Source of the DNA: Methylococcaceae bacterium UBA4132
GTDB lineage: Bacteria > Pseudomonadota > Gammaproteobacteria > Methylococcales > Methylomonadaceae
Length of the DNA: 7,863 nucleotides
Direction of reading: 5' to 3'
Assembly: GCA_002380945.1 (NCBI GenBank)
Contig: DFWO01000103.1
Coordinates: forward strand, 1-7,863
Shown here: positions 1 through 6,051 of the stretch, one piece after another
Layout of the letters: each line of letters opens with the position of its first letter
How positions within the stretch are numbered: position 1 is the first letter of the stretch
Position numbers and translations under genes: made by a program
The notes under the pieces: model-generated
What the model was told of the DNA's origin: nothing
The model's input: only the letters and a program-made list of their open reading frames with translations
Database searches by the model: none

Positions 1-84
1 TGGAAAAATACCGAACGCTTGCTCAACACCAGCTTGCAATTCGTCAATCTCGCTTTCTTGGCTTTGCTGTTACGGAGATGTTGA
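1..84 (+). CDS. IS5-family-like transposase, C-terminal 27 residues (partial)
   Basis: This open frame enters from the left window edge and stops with TGA at 82-84. Its 27 residues start WKNTERLLNTSLQFVN and end in a leucine-rich LAFLALLLRRC tail. That is the usual ending of IS5-group DDE transposases, in which it follows the RWVVER block and the WLEK.RRL segment. The DDE catalytic residues would lie upstream, outside the window, so activity cannot be judged. The visible part has no stop or frameshift, unlike the right-hand copy at 7677-7863. The family call rests on this short tail plus the longer matching tail of the right copy, so the family is fairly secure and the subgroup is not. Confidence 0.7.
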   Translation, partial: WKNTERLLNTSLQFVNLAFLALLLRRC

Positions 85-92
85 ACAGGTTC
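1..92 (+). mobile_element. 3' end of an IS5-like insertion sequence (left copy, cut by window edge)
   Basis: This is the end of an insertion sequence whose remainder lies outside the window. The visible DNA holds the transposase C-terminus and, overlapping its stop codon, the presumed terminal sequence gaacaggttc at 83-92. The same terminus appears inverted at 7669-7678 in a second copy; over 93 aligned bases the two copies differ at about 13 positions. The three bases beyond the terminus read TGA here (TCA on the other strand) and TAA at the right copy, which fits the TNA target preference known for some IS5-family groups. The exact boundary is inferred because neither element is complete. 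Insertion here truncates the MBOAT gene at 93-792. Confidence 0.75.
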
Positions 93-792
93 TGAGCCAA
101 TAAGCCTATCCATGCCTGAGTAAATTGTGGGTCATGACCTGAAAACACCGAACCGACCATAGGCGAAAAATTATCGGCAATTAACACTTTTTTTGCCAAA
201 CCCAACATGAATATGGCACTGCCAACCGCAAAATTTTCGGCTTTCAGTCGATAATTTTCAGCATCGGCAAATTGCGGCATCATTTCTTTGTGATGCAGCA
301 CAGGGTCAGCAATGAGATGCGGAAAATAAGTGACAAACAAGCCATAGTGAATAAAGCAAAACTCTTTCACTTTATCCTGATAGGTATCGACTAAAAAAGC
401 GATTTGGGTAAAGGTAAAAAAAGAAATGCCGATAGGCAGTATGATTTTTAGCAGGGGTATTTCGCTATCCGTCAGACTATTAATGGACGAAATAAAAAAT
501 CGGCGTATTTAAAGTATGCTAACAACAGCAAATTGATAGTAATTGCTAAAATCAACCATCGCTTGCGTTTAGGTTGCTCAGTATGCGCAATGCGTAGCCC
601 TGTCCAATAATTAAAAACAATCGACGCTAACAATAATGGCAAATAATGATAATCCCACCAACCATAAAATACTAAAGAGGCTATAACCAGGCACCTTGCT
701 GCCCATTGAGTGCTTTTACTACCTAATAAAAAATAAATGATTAAAGTAATTGGTAGAAAAGCGAAAATAAAAGAAAATGAATTAAAAATCAT
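93..792 (-). pseudogene. MBOAT/AlgI-type O-acyltransferase, frameshifted and truncated by IS
   Basis: This is the N-terminal half of a membrane-bound O-acyltransferase of the AlgI/DltB type, enzymes that acetylate exported polysaccharides. Translation from ATG at 792 gives hydrophobic segments with the family-like stretch SLVFYGWWDYHYLPLL and LLLAYFKYADF, then runs into TGA at 472-474. The -1 shifted frame continues without loss of homology: YADFFISSINSL, LPIGISFFTF and VTYFPHLIADP are in the order expected for the family. One extra T in the T6 run (A6 at 494-499 on the plus strand) would restore a single frame. At 92/93 the gene runs into the IS end after AWIGLLA, so the C-terminal half with the catalytic His region is absent from the window. 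About 233 codons remain of a family length usually near 450-500. The usual IAGP motif reads IADP. No convincing Shine-Dalgarno sequence precedes the ATG. Very likely a dead gene. Confidence 0.87.
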
Positions 793-851
793 TAGTAGGG
801 TAGGGAATTAACTTTTTGAAAAGTTTATGAAAAAATAAATACAGTATTATT

Positions 852-881
852 TTGTTTCACGTTAGCCGTGGTGTGGAACAA
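852..881. repeat. Imperfect inverted repeat upstream of the MBOAT pseudogene
   Basis: ttgtttcac (852-860) and gtggaacaa (873-881) pair at 8 of 9 positions, and an inner CACG/CGTG stem sits at 858-870. It lies about 60-90 bp upstream of the MBOAT start and abuts the operon terminator palindrome at 880-911. It could be an operator for the MBOAT gene or part of an extended terminator fold. AACTTTT-TG-AAAAGTT at 810-825 is a second small dyad in the same 120-bp gap. No clear promoter hexamers are called. Confidence 0.35.
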
Positions 882-911
882 GAAATGCGCGAATTAATTC
901 GCGCATTTCTT
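880..911 (-). terminator. Perfect 32-bp palindrome, likely terminator of the yciO-rluB operon
   Basis: A perfect inverted repeat: arms of 14 bp or more, containing ATGCGCGAA and its complement, meet at a central AATT. It begins two bases after the rluB stop codon (TAA at 915-913). On the minus strand the 3' arm ends in TTTCTT, giving a partly U-rich end. On the plus strand the arm is followed by further T's, so it could act in both directions. Its position immediately after the last gene of a long operon and before the MBOAT gene supports a terminator role. The role is inferred; the palindrome is directly visible. Confidence 0.75.
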
Positions 912-912
912 T

Positions 913-1872
913 TTATCGTCTACGCTGGTTTTTTAGCTCTGGTTTGTTGCTAACAACGTGTTTTTCTTTTTCCATGCCTGCATATTCAAACAGTAAATCC
1001 AGTTCTTTGTCGGTGAGTTCGTAACAGCGGCTGGTTCTTAAACCTTCAGGCAGGACAATTGGTCCGTAACGTACGCGTATTAGGCGGCTAACAGTGAGGG
1101 TTTGTGATTCCCATAAGCGTCTGACCAGACGGTTACGACCTTCGCTGACGATAACGTTATACCATTTGTTCGCGCCTTCGCCGCCTGCGAAATGAATTTC
1201 ATCAAACTTGGCTTTGCCGTCTTCAAGTTCTACACCTGTTTTTAGTTTTTCCAGTGTTGCATCGGTAACATTACCGAGAATACGCACCGCGTATTCACGT
1301 TCAACTTCAGTGGACGGGTGCATTAAACGATTCGCCAGTTCACCGTTATTAGTGACTAATAATAAGCCTGAGGTGTTGATGTCTAAACGACCGACGGCAA
1401 TCCAACGGGCAGTTTCCAGTTTAGGCAGATTTTTAAAAATGACAGGGCGATTTTCGGGGTCGTTACGGGTAACCACTTCACCTGTCGCTTTGTGATACAG
1501 CAATACGCGCGTGACTTGTTCAGCAAATTTTTCCCAATGCACCACGCGGTCATTAATTTGTAAGTAGTCACCTGTTTTTAGTTTCACGCCTTGCGTAACT
1601 ATTTCACCGTTGACTTTAATGCGTCCTTCACTTATCCAACGTTCAATTTCGCGGCGTGAGGCGATACCGCCACGCGCTAGCACTTTTTGTATGCGTTCGC
1701 TTGAGTCGGTGGGCTGAGTTGCCACTTTTTGTACGGGTTTACTTGCCTCTGTGGGTGCTGGTTTGGCTGGACGGGGTTTTGGAGTAGGTGATTGTGTAGT
1801 TTTTTGCTTACGCTGTTGTTTCGGGGTTTTCACGGTGTGCCTGTGCTGTGGGGTTATCAGTGATCGACTCAT
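913..1872 (-). CDS. rluB: 23S rRNA pseudouridine synthase, RluB type
   Basis: Isomerises a uridine of 23S rRNA to pseudouridine; E. coli RluB acts on U2605. An S4 RNA-binding domain spans about residues 59-105 (ERIQKVLARGGIASRREIE). The RsuA/RluB/E/F catalytic domain follows, with GRLD at 161-164 carrying the catalytic Asp164, then TSGLLLVTNNGELANRLMHP and EGRNRLVRRLWES near 244-256. The first 58 residues are a basic, Pro/Thr/Gln/Lys-rich tail that looks disordered, and the C-terminus is also basic (NQRRR). The ATG at 1872 lies inside scpB, giving a 65-nt overlap. A GTG at 1833 (residue 14) would shorten the overlap to 26 nt; neither start has a strong Shine-Dalgarno sequence, so the start is uncertain. 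It is the last gene of the operon and sits beside scpA/scpB as in many bacteria. The RluB assignment over RluE/F rests on the scpAB linkage and the N-terminal S4 domain. Confidence 0.93.
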   Translation of the reverse strand: MSRSLITPQHRHTVKTPKQQRKQKTTQSPTPKPRPAKPAPTEASKPVQKVATQPTDSSERIQKVLARGGIASRREIERWISEGRIKVNGEIVTQGVKLKTGDYLQINDRVVHWEKFAEQVTRVLLYHKATGEVVTRNDPENRPVIFKNLPKLETARWIAVGRLDINTSGLLLVTNNGELANRLMHPSTEVEREYAVRILGNVTDATLEKLKTGVELEDGKAKFDEIHFAGGEGANKWYNVIVSEGRNRLVRRLWESQTLTVSRLIRVRYGPIVLPEGLRTSRCYELTDKELDLLFEYAGMEKEKHVVSNKPELKNQRRR

Positions 1873-2389
1873 CGAGCTGTTGTATCTCTGCTAAAGTCGG
1901 TAGTTCGTTTAGAGTGCTTAGATTGAAATAATCTAAGAATTGTTTAGTTGTACCATATAAGCTCGGACGACCTGGAACGGCTTTTTGTCCAATGACTTTA
2001 ATCCATTCGCGTTCCAATAGAGTTTGTATGATACTGGAACTGACGCTAACGCCGCGTATGTCTTCAATGTCGCCACGCGTGACAGGTTGTCGATAGGCAA
2101 TAATGGCAAGCGTTTCCATGAGGGCGCGGGAATATTTAGGTGGTTTTTCTTCAAATAACCGCGCCACCCAATGCGAGTATTCTACTTTAACTTGAAAACG
2201 GTAGCCGCTTGCCACGCGCTTTAATTCAATGGGGCGCGGTTGATAATCGTCGGTGATGGCTTCGATGGCTGTTTCTATATCAGTTAGCTCTGGCTGTTCT
2301 AACTCAGGAAAAACCTGCTGGATTTGTTTGCAGCTCATCGGACGATGCGCGGCAAATAAAATGGCTTCTACGATGTGTTTTATATCCAT
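1808..2389 (-). CDS. scpB: Segregation and condensation protein ScpB
   Basis: A winged-helix (kite) subunit that joins ScpA and SMC-type ATPases in chromosome condensation and segregation; cytoplasmic and nucleoid-associated. Two winged-helix regions are recognisable: the start MDIKHIVEAILFAAHRPMS (1-19) and the highly typical second block ETLAIIAYRQPVTRGDIEDI (92-111). The latter is followed by VSVSSSIIQTLLEREWI and the PGRPSLYGTT turn at 139-148 that marks the family. Length 193 residues is usual. The start codon lies two bases after the scpA stop (TAATCATG), so translation is probably coupled. The last 22 codons overlap the 5' end of rluB in another frame. The C-terminal tail after residue 165 is polar and variable, as expected. 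No smc, mukB or similar gene is in the window, so the ATPase partner is not visible here. Confidence 0.95.
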   Translation of the reverse strand: MDIKHIVEAILFAAHRPMSCKQIQQVFPELEQPELTDIETAIEAITDDYQPRPIELKRVASGYRFQVKVEYSHWVARLFEEKPPKYSRALMETLAIIAYRQPVTRGDIEDIRGVSVSSSIIQTLLEREWIKVIGQKAVPGRPSLYGTTKQFLDYFNLSTLNELPTLAEIQQLDESITDNPTAQAHRENPETTA

Positions 2390-2391
2390 GA

Positions 2392-3174
2392 TTAAGCAGC
2401 TTTAACGCGTAATTCGCTGTAGGGTTCGGCTTGGATGATTTCAATAAGACGTTCTTTGCCCAGTTCGAGAATGGCTAAAAACGTAACCACTACGCCCGCG
2501 CGTCCTTCTTGTCGGCTAAATAACTGCGGAAATGTACAGCTATCAACGGCTTTAAGATTGTCTAAAATGTAGCTCATACGTTCACGCACTGATAACGGTT
2601 CTTTGGTTATTTGATGGTGGCTGTGTTGGTCTACGCGCTTTAACACCGATTTAAAGGCTAATAATAAATCGTGTAACGGCAGTTCAGGCAAGGGCTGCGT
2701 TACGCTTAATGCCGAGACATCGACTAAAGTGCTGAACAGTTCGCGCTCCATACGCGGCAGGGCATCTATTTGTTCAGCGGCGTTTTTAATGGCTTCGTAT
2801 TCTTGTAGCCGTCGAATCAACGTGGCGCGTGGGTCTTCTTCGATGTCATCTTCAACCTGTCTAGGTAATAACATTCTGGATTTTATTTCTGCCAGTAATG
2901 CTGCCATCAGTAAATATTCAGCCGCCATATCCAGATTTAATATGCCCATCAGTTGAATATAAGCAATGTATTGTTGGGTAATTTGGGCAATGGGAATATT
3001 TATAATATCCATATTTTGCCGTCTGATTAAATAAAGTAATAAGTCTAATGGTCCTTCAAAGGTATCTAGTAGCACTTCCAGCGCGTCAGGCGGAATGTAC
3101 AGGTCTTCGGGTAGCGTATGAACAGATGTGCCGTTGACGGTGGCAAGAGTAGGGAGGAGGGTTACTGCGTCCAT
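2392..3174 (-). CDS. scpA: Segregation and condensation protein ScpA (kleisin)
   Basis: The kleisin subunit that bridges SMC heads and binds ScpB in the bacterial condensin complex. The N-terminal kleisin motif FEGPLDLLLYLIRRQNMDI lies at residues 39-57. It is followed by IPIAQITQQYIAYI and the second helix MAAEYLLMAALLAEIKSRML at 83-102. The acidic linker (VEDDIEEDP) and a C-terminal winged-helix segment, VVVTFLAILELGKERLIEI, complete the family pattern. Length 260 residues is normal. Residues 1-30 before the kleisin core are poorly conserved-looking, and no strong ribosome site precedes ATG 3174 (GGTTAATCA), so the start could be further in. The preceding protease gene ends 15 nt upstream and scpB follows after 2 nt. 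In many gammaproteobacteria a tryptophanyl-tRNA synthetase gene sits between the protease and scpA; it is absent here. Confidence 0.95.
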   Translation of the reverse strand: MDAVTLLPTLATVNGTSVHTLPEDLYIPPDALEVLLDTFEGPLDLLLYLIRRQNMDIINIPIAQITQQYIAYIQLMGILNLDMAAEYLLMAALLAEIKSRMLLPRQVEDDIEEDPRATLIRRLQEYEAIKNAAEQIDALPRMERELFSTLVDVSALSVTQPLPELPLHDLLLAFKSVLKRVDQHSHHQITKEPLSVRERMSYILDNLKAVDSCTFPQLFSRQEGRAGVVVTFLAILELGKERLIEIIQAEPYSELRVKAA

Positions 3175-3189
3175 TGATTAACCAATGCG

Positions 3190-3849
3190 TTACAAACCAG
3201 CAATGGAAAAAAACAATTGCTGAGCGATATACAGTGGATAAGCCAAAATCGTACTTAACACGTTAGTCGATAACAAAAGTATCAGGATAATAAAGCCAAA
3301 CCGCTCTAGTTTGTTGTATTGCCATGCCCAATAGTTAGGTAATAGTCCGCTTAAAATCCGACTGCCATCTAATGGCGGAATCGGTAATAAATTGACTAAG
3401 GCTAATACCAGATTGATAGCAATTCCTGCAATGCCTGTATAAATTAACGGTAAGGCAATCGCTTCAGACGCTGTGCCTATGGTGACACCGACGCGCGCCA
3501 CTAATGCCCATAAAATAGCCATCAATACATTAGATACAGGGCCTGCTAATGCCACGACTGCCATATCAGCGCGTGGATTTTTAAAGTTGCGTGGGTCAAT
3601 GGGAACAGGCTTTGCCCAACCAAAAATAAACCCCGTTCCTGTGATTAACAGCAGACCTGGAATAATAATTGTACCAATTAAATCGACGTGTTTAATGGGG
3701 TTAAGAGTTAAACGACCCTGCATATCTGCGGTATTATCGCCGTATTTTTTAGCTATCCAGCCGTGCGCAACTTCATGCACGGTAATCGCAAAAATAACGG
3801 GTAGTACCCAGACGATGATACGTTGTAATAGGGATAATTCGTTCATCAT
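3190..3849 (-). CDS. Site-2 protease family (M50) intramembrane zinc metalloprotease
   Basis: A polytopic membrane protein that would cleave a substrate within the bilayer. The zinc-binding HExxH motif is HEVAH at residues 25-29, inside the first membrane segment. The third zinc ligand is expected at Asp161 in the motif NLLPIPPLDGSRIL (153-166), the family's NPxxPLDG region. Other typical blocks are GRLTLNPIKHVDLIGT (46-60), GWAKPVPIDPRNFKNPR (77-93) and LAGPVSN (101-107). About five to six hydrophobic helices are visible, with no PDZ domain, so this is the compact group of M50 rather than RseP; 219 residues is the usual length. ATG at 3849 and ATG at 3846 are both possible starts. An AAAGGA at 3861-3866 that overlaps the stop of the upstream gene serves as ribosome site. 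The substrate is unknown. Linkage to scpAB is common in this family. Confidence 0.92.
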   Translation of the reverse strand: MMNELSLLQRIIVWVLPVIFAITVHEVAHGWIAKKYGDNTADMQGRLTLNPIKHVDLIGTIIIPGLLLITGTGFIFGWAKPVPIDPRNFKNPRADMAVVALAGPVSNVLMAILWALVARVGVTIGTASEAIALPLIYTGIAGIAINLVLALVNLLPIPPLDGSRILSGLLPNYWAWQYNKLERFGFIILILLLSTNVLSTILAYPLYIAQQLFFSIAGL

Positions 3850-3863
3850 GATGGCAGTATCCT

Positions 3864-4193
3864 TTAAATTTTATCCACAAGCCTAAAAATAAGACCCGCA
3901 ATAATGGTTGTTTGTAATAGCCCCACACCGACAACCCAACGAATTAACTCGGATTTATTCTCAGCTATTTTTAAATCAGTGTCTTTAATTCGCGCTTCAA
4001 GTCTTAACTCCATTTCTCTTAAATCGCGCTTAGTGGCTAAATCATCTAATTCATAATCATGCCGCGCTTGTTCCAGCGTATTAAGTACTGTCGTTTTTTG
4101 TAAGTCAGTCAGAATTTCAGCCTGTTCTTCACTAAAGCCCACGCCTTTCAATTTTTTAACAAATTCATGCGTATCAAAAGTTATGGTAGCCAT
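3864..4193 (-). CDS. DUF1640-like (CCDC90 family) coiled-coil protein with C-terminal TM helix
   Basis: A small protein of 109 residues. It starts MATITFDTHEFVKKLK, then GFSEEQAEILTDL, which matches the N-terminal pattern I know from bacterial DUF1640 proteins, distant relatives of eukaryotic CCDC90/MCUR1 and yeast Fmp32. A charged heptad-like region covers about residues 40-80 (LATKRDLREMELRLEARIK). It ends in SELIRWVVGVGLLQTTIIAG, a single hydrophobic helix at about 84-104 with a short LVDKI tail. The layout suggests a tail-anchored coiled-coil trimer or oligomer facing the cytoplasm. No bacterial role is established. AGGA about 7 nt before ATG 4193 is a good ribosome site. It lies 18 nt after yciO and 14 nt before the M50 gene, so it is co-transcribed with them. 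The family call is from remembered pattern and is likely but unverified. Confidence 0.78.
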   Translation of the reverse strand: MATITFDTHEFVKKLKGVGFSEEQAEILTDLQKTTVLNTLEQARHDYELDDLATKRDLREMELRLEARIKDTDLKIAENKSELIRWVVGVGLLQTTIIAGLIFRLVDKI

Positions 4194-4211
4194 AGTCTAA
4201 TCCTCATGAGG

Positions 4212-4832
4212 TTAATCCAACATTGGCGCAATGCCTTTGCCCTGTCTAATAATCTCTGTGCCATTATTGGAAAATTCAATGATGGTAGTTGGTTCAAACT
4301 CAATAATGCCTGCATCAATGATTAAATCCAACTCATGTTCCAGCTTTTCTCGAATGTCGAATGGATCAGTCATCGCTTCGGTTTCATTAGGTAACATTAA
4401 TGTCGAACTAAATAACGCTTCGCCTAATTCTTGCAATAACAATTGTGTAACAGGATGATCGGGAATACGAATACCTATAGTTTTTTTCTTAGGATGTTGC
4501 AAACTACGCGGCACTTCGCGGGTCGCATCCAAAATAAAAGTAAACGCACCTGGTGTTAAGGTTTTAATCAAGCGATAGGCATCATTACCGATTTTAGTAA
4601 ACGTGGCGACTTGCGATAAATCTTTACAGACCAAGGTAAAATTATGCTTATCATCCAGTCGCCTAATACGCCGAATCTTATCCATTGCTTGCTTATCACC
4701 AATCTGGCACGCCAGCGCGTAAGACGAATCGGTAGGGTAGGCGATTACGCCACCTTGACGAAGAATCTCTACAGCACGATGAATTAATCGCAGTTGCGGT
4801 GTTTTGGGATGTACTTCAAAAAACTGAGCCAT
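4212..4832 (-). CDS. yciO: Sua5/YciO/YrdC-family protein, YciO-type threonylcarbamoyl-AMP synthase-like
   Basis: Members of this family make threonylcarbamoyl-AMP from threonine, bicarbonate and ATP for the t6A37 modification of tRNA (TsaC/Sua5); the YciO branch is related, but its physiological role is less certain. The YrdC fold is recognisable from GGVIAYPTDSSYALACQIGD (27-46), then KIRRIRRLDDKHNFTLVCKD (52-71). The last block contains the HNF-type motif characteristic of the YciO branch. TPGAFTFIL (92-100), IGIRIPDHP and TTIIEFSNNGTEIIRQGKG complete the fold. Its 206 residues fit YciO, and the Sua5 C-terminal domain is absent. It is the first gene of the minus-strand operon. A TATAAT hexamer lies about 34 bp upstream, and the ribosome site is weak (AAGCA). 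YciO rather than TsaC is favoured by the DDKHNF motif and by neighbouring M50/scpAB genes. Confidence 0.9.
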   Translation of the reverse strand: MAQFFEVHPKTPQLRLIHRAVEILRQGGVIAYPTDSSYALACQIGDKQAMDKIRRIRRLDDKHNFTLVCKDLSQVATFTKIGNDAYRLIKTLTPGAFTFILDATREVPRSLQHPKKKTIGIRIPDHPVTQLLLQELGEALFSSTLMLPNETEAMTDPFDIREKLEHELDLIIDAGIIEFEPTTIIEFSNNGTEIIRQGKGIAPMLD

Positions 4833-4865
4833 TGCTTATTTATGGGAATAGATGAACATCTTTTA

Positions 4866-4871
4866 ATTATA
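4866..4871 (-). promoter_or_regulatory. Consensus -10 hexamer (TATAAT) upstream of yciO
   Basis: A perfect TATAAT on the minus strand, 34 bp before the yciO ATG, would put the transcription start near 4859 with a leader of roughly 27 nt. No good -35 (TTGACA-like) hexamer is seen 16-18 bp upstream, so the promoter may need an activator or be weak. A small dyad, AGATG-AA-CATCT, at 4850-4861 overlaps the predicted start point and could be an operator. The 121-bp space 4833-4953 also has to hold the promoter of the divergent plus-strand pair; TACAAT at 4914-4919 is a possible -10 for that. Confidence 0.4.
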
Positions 4872-4953
4872 CCGTACATCCACTTAAGCGGGTGGTTTTG
4901 CTAAAAACTTGGGTACAATAACCGCTAGTTTTTTAAAAAACACGGTCAACTTA

Positions 4954-5481
4954 ATGATTATTCGGATTGCTTTGTTACTGCTAATTTGCGCATTTGCCGT
5001 ATTAGGGTTAGCAGACATACTGAAAGGGTTAGCCTCACCTTATTTGCCTGAATTCATCACCCAATTAGGCTTAGGCTTATTATTTTGTGCGTTTGCGGTG
5101 CTATTAATCATGGGCTTATTAGTTATCAGCAAACAAATAGTACAGACAATCAGTACTTACTTTTCAAACACACAGCGTGGACAGCGGCGCGTGTTATTTA
5201 TTCAAACCAAACAAGCTGAGCTGAAACAACTGTTTTATTGCCGCGCGTTGCGTATTCATTATCTGCACGAACTTACAAAACAACAGCTATTGCGCCGTAA
5301 TGATCGCCAACACCTAGCCGCGTTATCCAAAGCCATAGACCAAGATTTAAAAGCATTAAAAAACCGCTTATCCACCAGTACGCTAAAACAATTACAACAA
5401 GAAAACCGCTGTTATCACCAACAACAAGACAGCGCGGCGTTATTACAACTACAGCAAAAAATTACTACCCTCACATCATGA
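4954..5481 (+). CDS. Unrecognised two-TM protein with long Gln-rich coiled-coil tail
   Basis: I do not recognise this protein. From ATG 4954 it has 175 residues. Two hydrophobic helices lie at about 4-20 and 35-59, separated by a short loop with ASPYLPEF. The remaining ~115 residues are hydrophilic, rich in Gln, Leu, Arg and Lys, and look helical or coiled-coil (for example KQAELKQLF, LKQLQQENR, ALLQLQQKI). Both helices contain the hexapeptide CAFAVL. The topology suggests a hairpin anchor with a cytoplasmic coiled-coil tail. A TTG at 4909 would add 15 residues, but it coincides with a possible -10 element and lacks a ribosome site, so ATG 4954 is preferred even though its own ribosome site is weak. 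Its stop codon overlaps the start of the next gene (ATGA), so the two are probably translated together and may form a complex. It is transcribed away from yciO. Confidence 0.75.
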   Translation: MIIRIALLLLICAFAVLGLADILKGLASPYLPEFITQLGLGLLFCAFAVLLIMGLLVISKQIVQTISTYFSNTQRGQRRVLFIQTKQAELKQLFYCRALRIHYLHELTKQQLLRRNDRQHLAALSKAIDQDLKALKNRLSTSTLKQLQQENRCYHQQQDSAALLQLQQKITTLTS

Positions 5482-6017
5482 GTATTAAAAACTGGCTACT
5501 GAAAGCCGTTGATTTATTACACAGCATTAAAGACGAAAAATTGCGTTGGCAAATCGACAACCAAGACCGCCAACTGCAACTCAAACAAGCGCGAATATTG
5601 GCAGAAAACCAATTGGCTGATGAACTAAAAAAGAAAAGCGTGCAACTGGAACACGACATCAGTTTGTTACACACGCAAAATGCCACCGAGTTGGCTATGC
5701 TCAAAATCAAATGCAAGCAAGACATCAAAGACTATCAGCAATATCTAGCTGCCTTAGATAAACTTAAAGACTCGATAAAAAACAGCTACACTCAATTACC
5801 CGAAGCCGTTGCTTTCACCATACATCACCATGCCAAACAGCTATTAAATCAACTATGGGAAGCGGAAAACTTTGAAGATAAAATGCGCCACGAAATGCAG
5901 CTTATTCAATTTATGACCACCGTGCATGAAGATGCCAGCGCAACTTTACAAGGCAAGACTCAGGACAAATTACCTGAAAAAACTTTGGCGTTAATCAGTA
6001 ATCGTAGGTTAGTGTGA
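5478..6017 (+). CDS. Unrecognised soluble coiled-coil protein, translationally coupled to the two-TM gene
   Basis: No known family is recognised. The 179-residue product lacks a signal peptide and membrane helices. Residues 1-22 form an amphipathic start (MSIKNWLLKAVDLLHSIKDE). Residues ~20-75 are a strongly charged heptad-like helix (QLQLKQARILAENQLADELK), and a second helical region covers about 90-165, with IHHHAKQLLNQLWEAENFED in it. The ATG lies within the ATGA that ends the upstream membrane protein, and there is no Shine-Dalgarno sequence of its own; this predicts translation by coupling and a fixed stoichiometry. Together with the upstream gene's coiled-coil tail this suggests, as inference only, a membrane-tethered helical assembly. 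The downstream 193 bp hold no gene but contain the symmetric element at 6052-6205. Codon use looks like that of the neighbouring operon, with no obvious sign of foreign origin. Confidence 0.75.
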   Translation: MSIKNWLLKAVDLLHSIKDEKLRWQIDNQDRQLQLKQARILAENQLADELKKKSVQLEHDISLLHTQNATELAMLKIKCKQDIKDYQQYLAALDKLKDSIKNSYTQLPEAVAFTIHHHAKQLLNQLWEAENFEDKMRHEMQLIQFMTTVHEDASATLQGKTQDKLPEKTLALISNRRLV

Positions 6018-6051
6018 ACGATAGAGACTGTGGAATTGCCCAAAGAAATTT

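Noticed and set aside
44..92. C-terminal tail NLFNISVTAKPRKRD of the MBOAT frame
   Set aside because: It is read from IS sequence on the wrong strand and is not part of the gene; the gene ends at the IS boundary.
1208..1495. Plus-strand frame opposite rluB
   Set aside because: Shadow frame opposite the conserved catalytic domain of RluB; Ser/Thr-rich nonsense composition.
3473..3886. Plus-strand frame of 137 residues opposite the M50 protease
   Set aside because: The opposite strand carries all expected M50 motifs; this frame has none.
4202..4211. 10-bp palindrome cctcatgagg between yciO and the DUF1640-like gene
   Set aside because: Too short to be significant; it coincides with the Shine-Dalgarno AGGA of the next gene and probably arises from it.
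4909..4953. TTG start adding 15 residues to the two-TM protein
   Set aside because: No ribosome site, it overlaps a possible -10 (TACAAT), and the hydrophobic helix begins right after ATG 4954.
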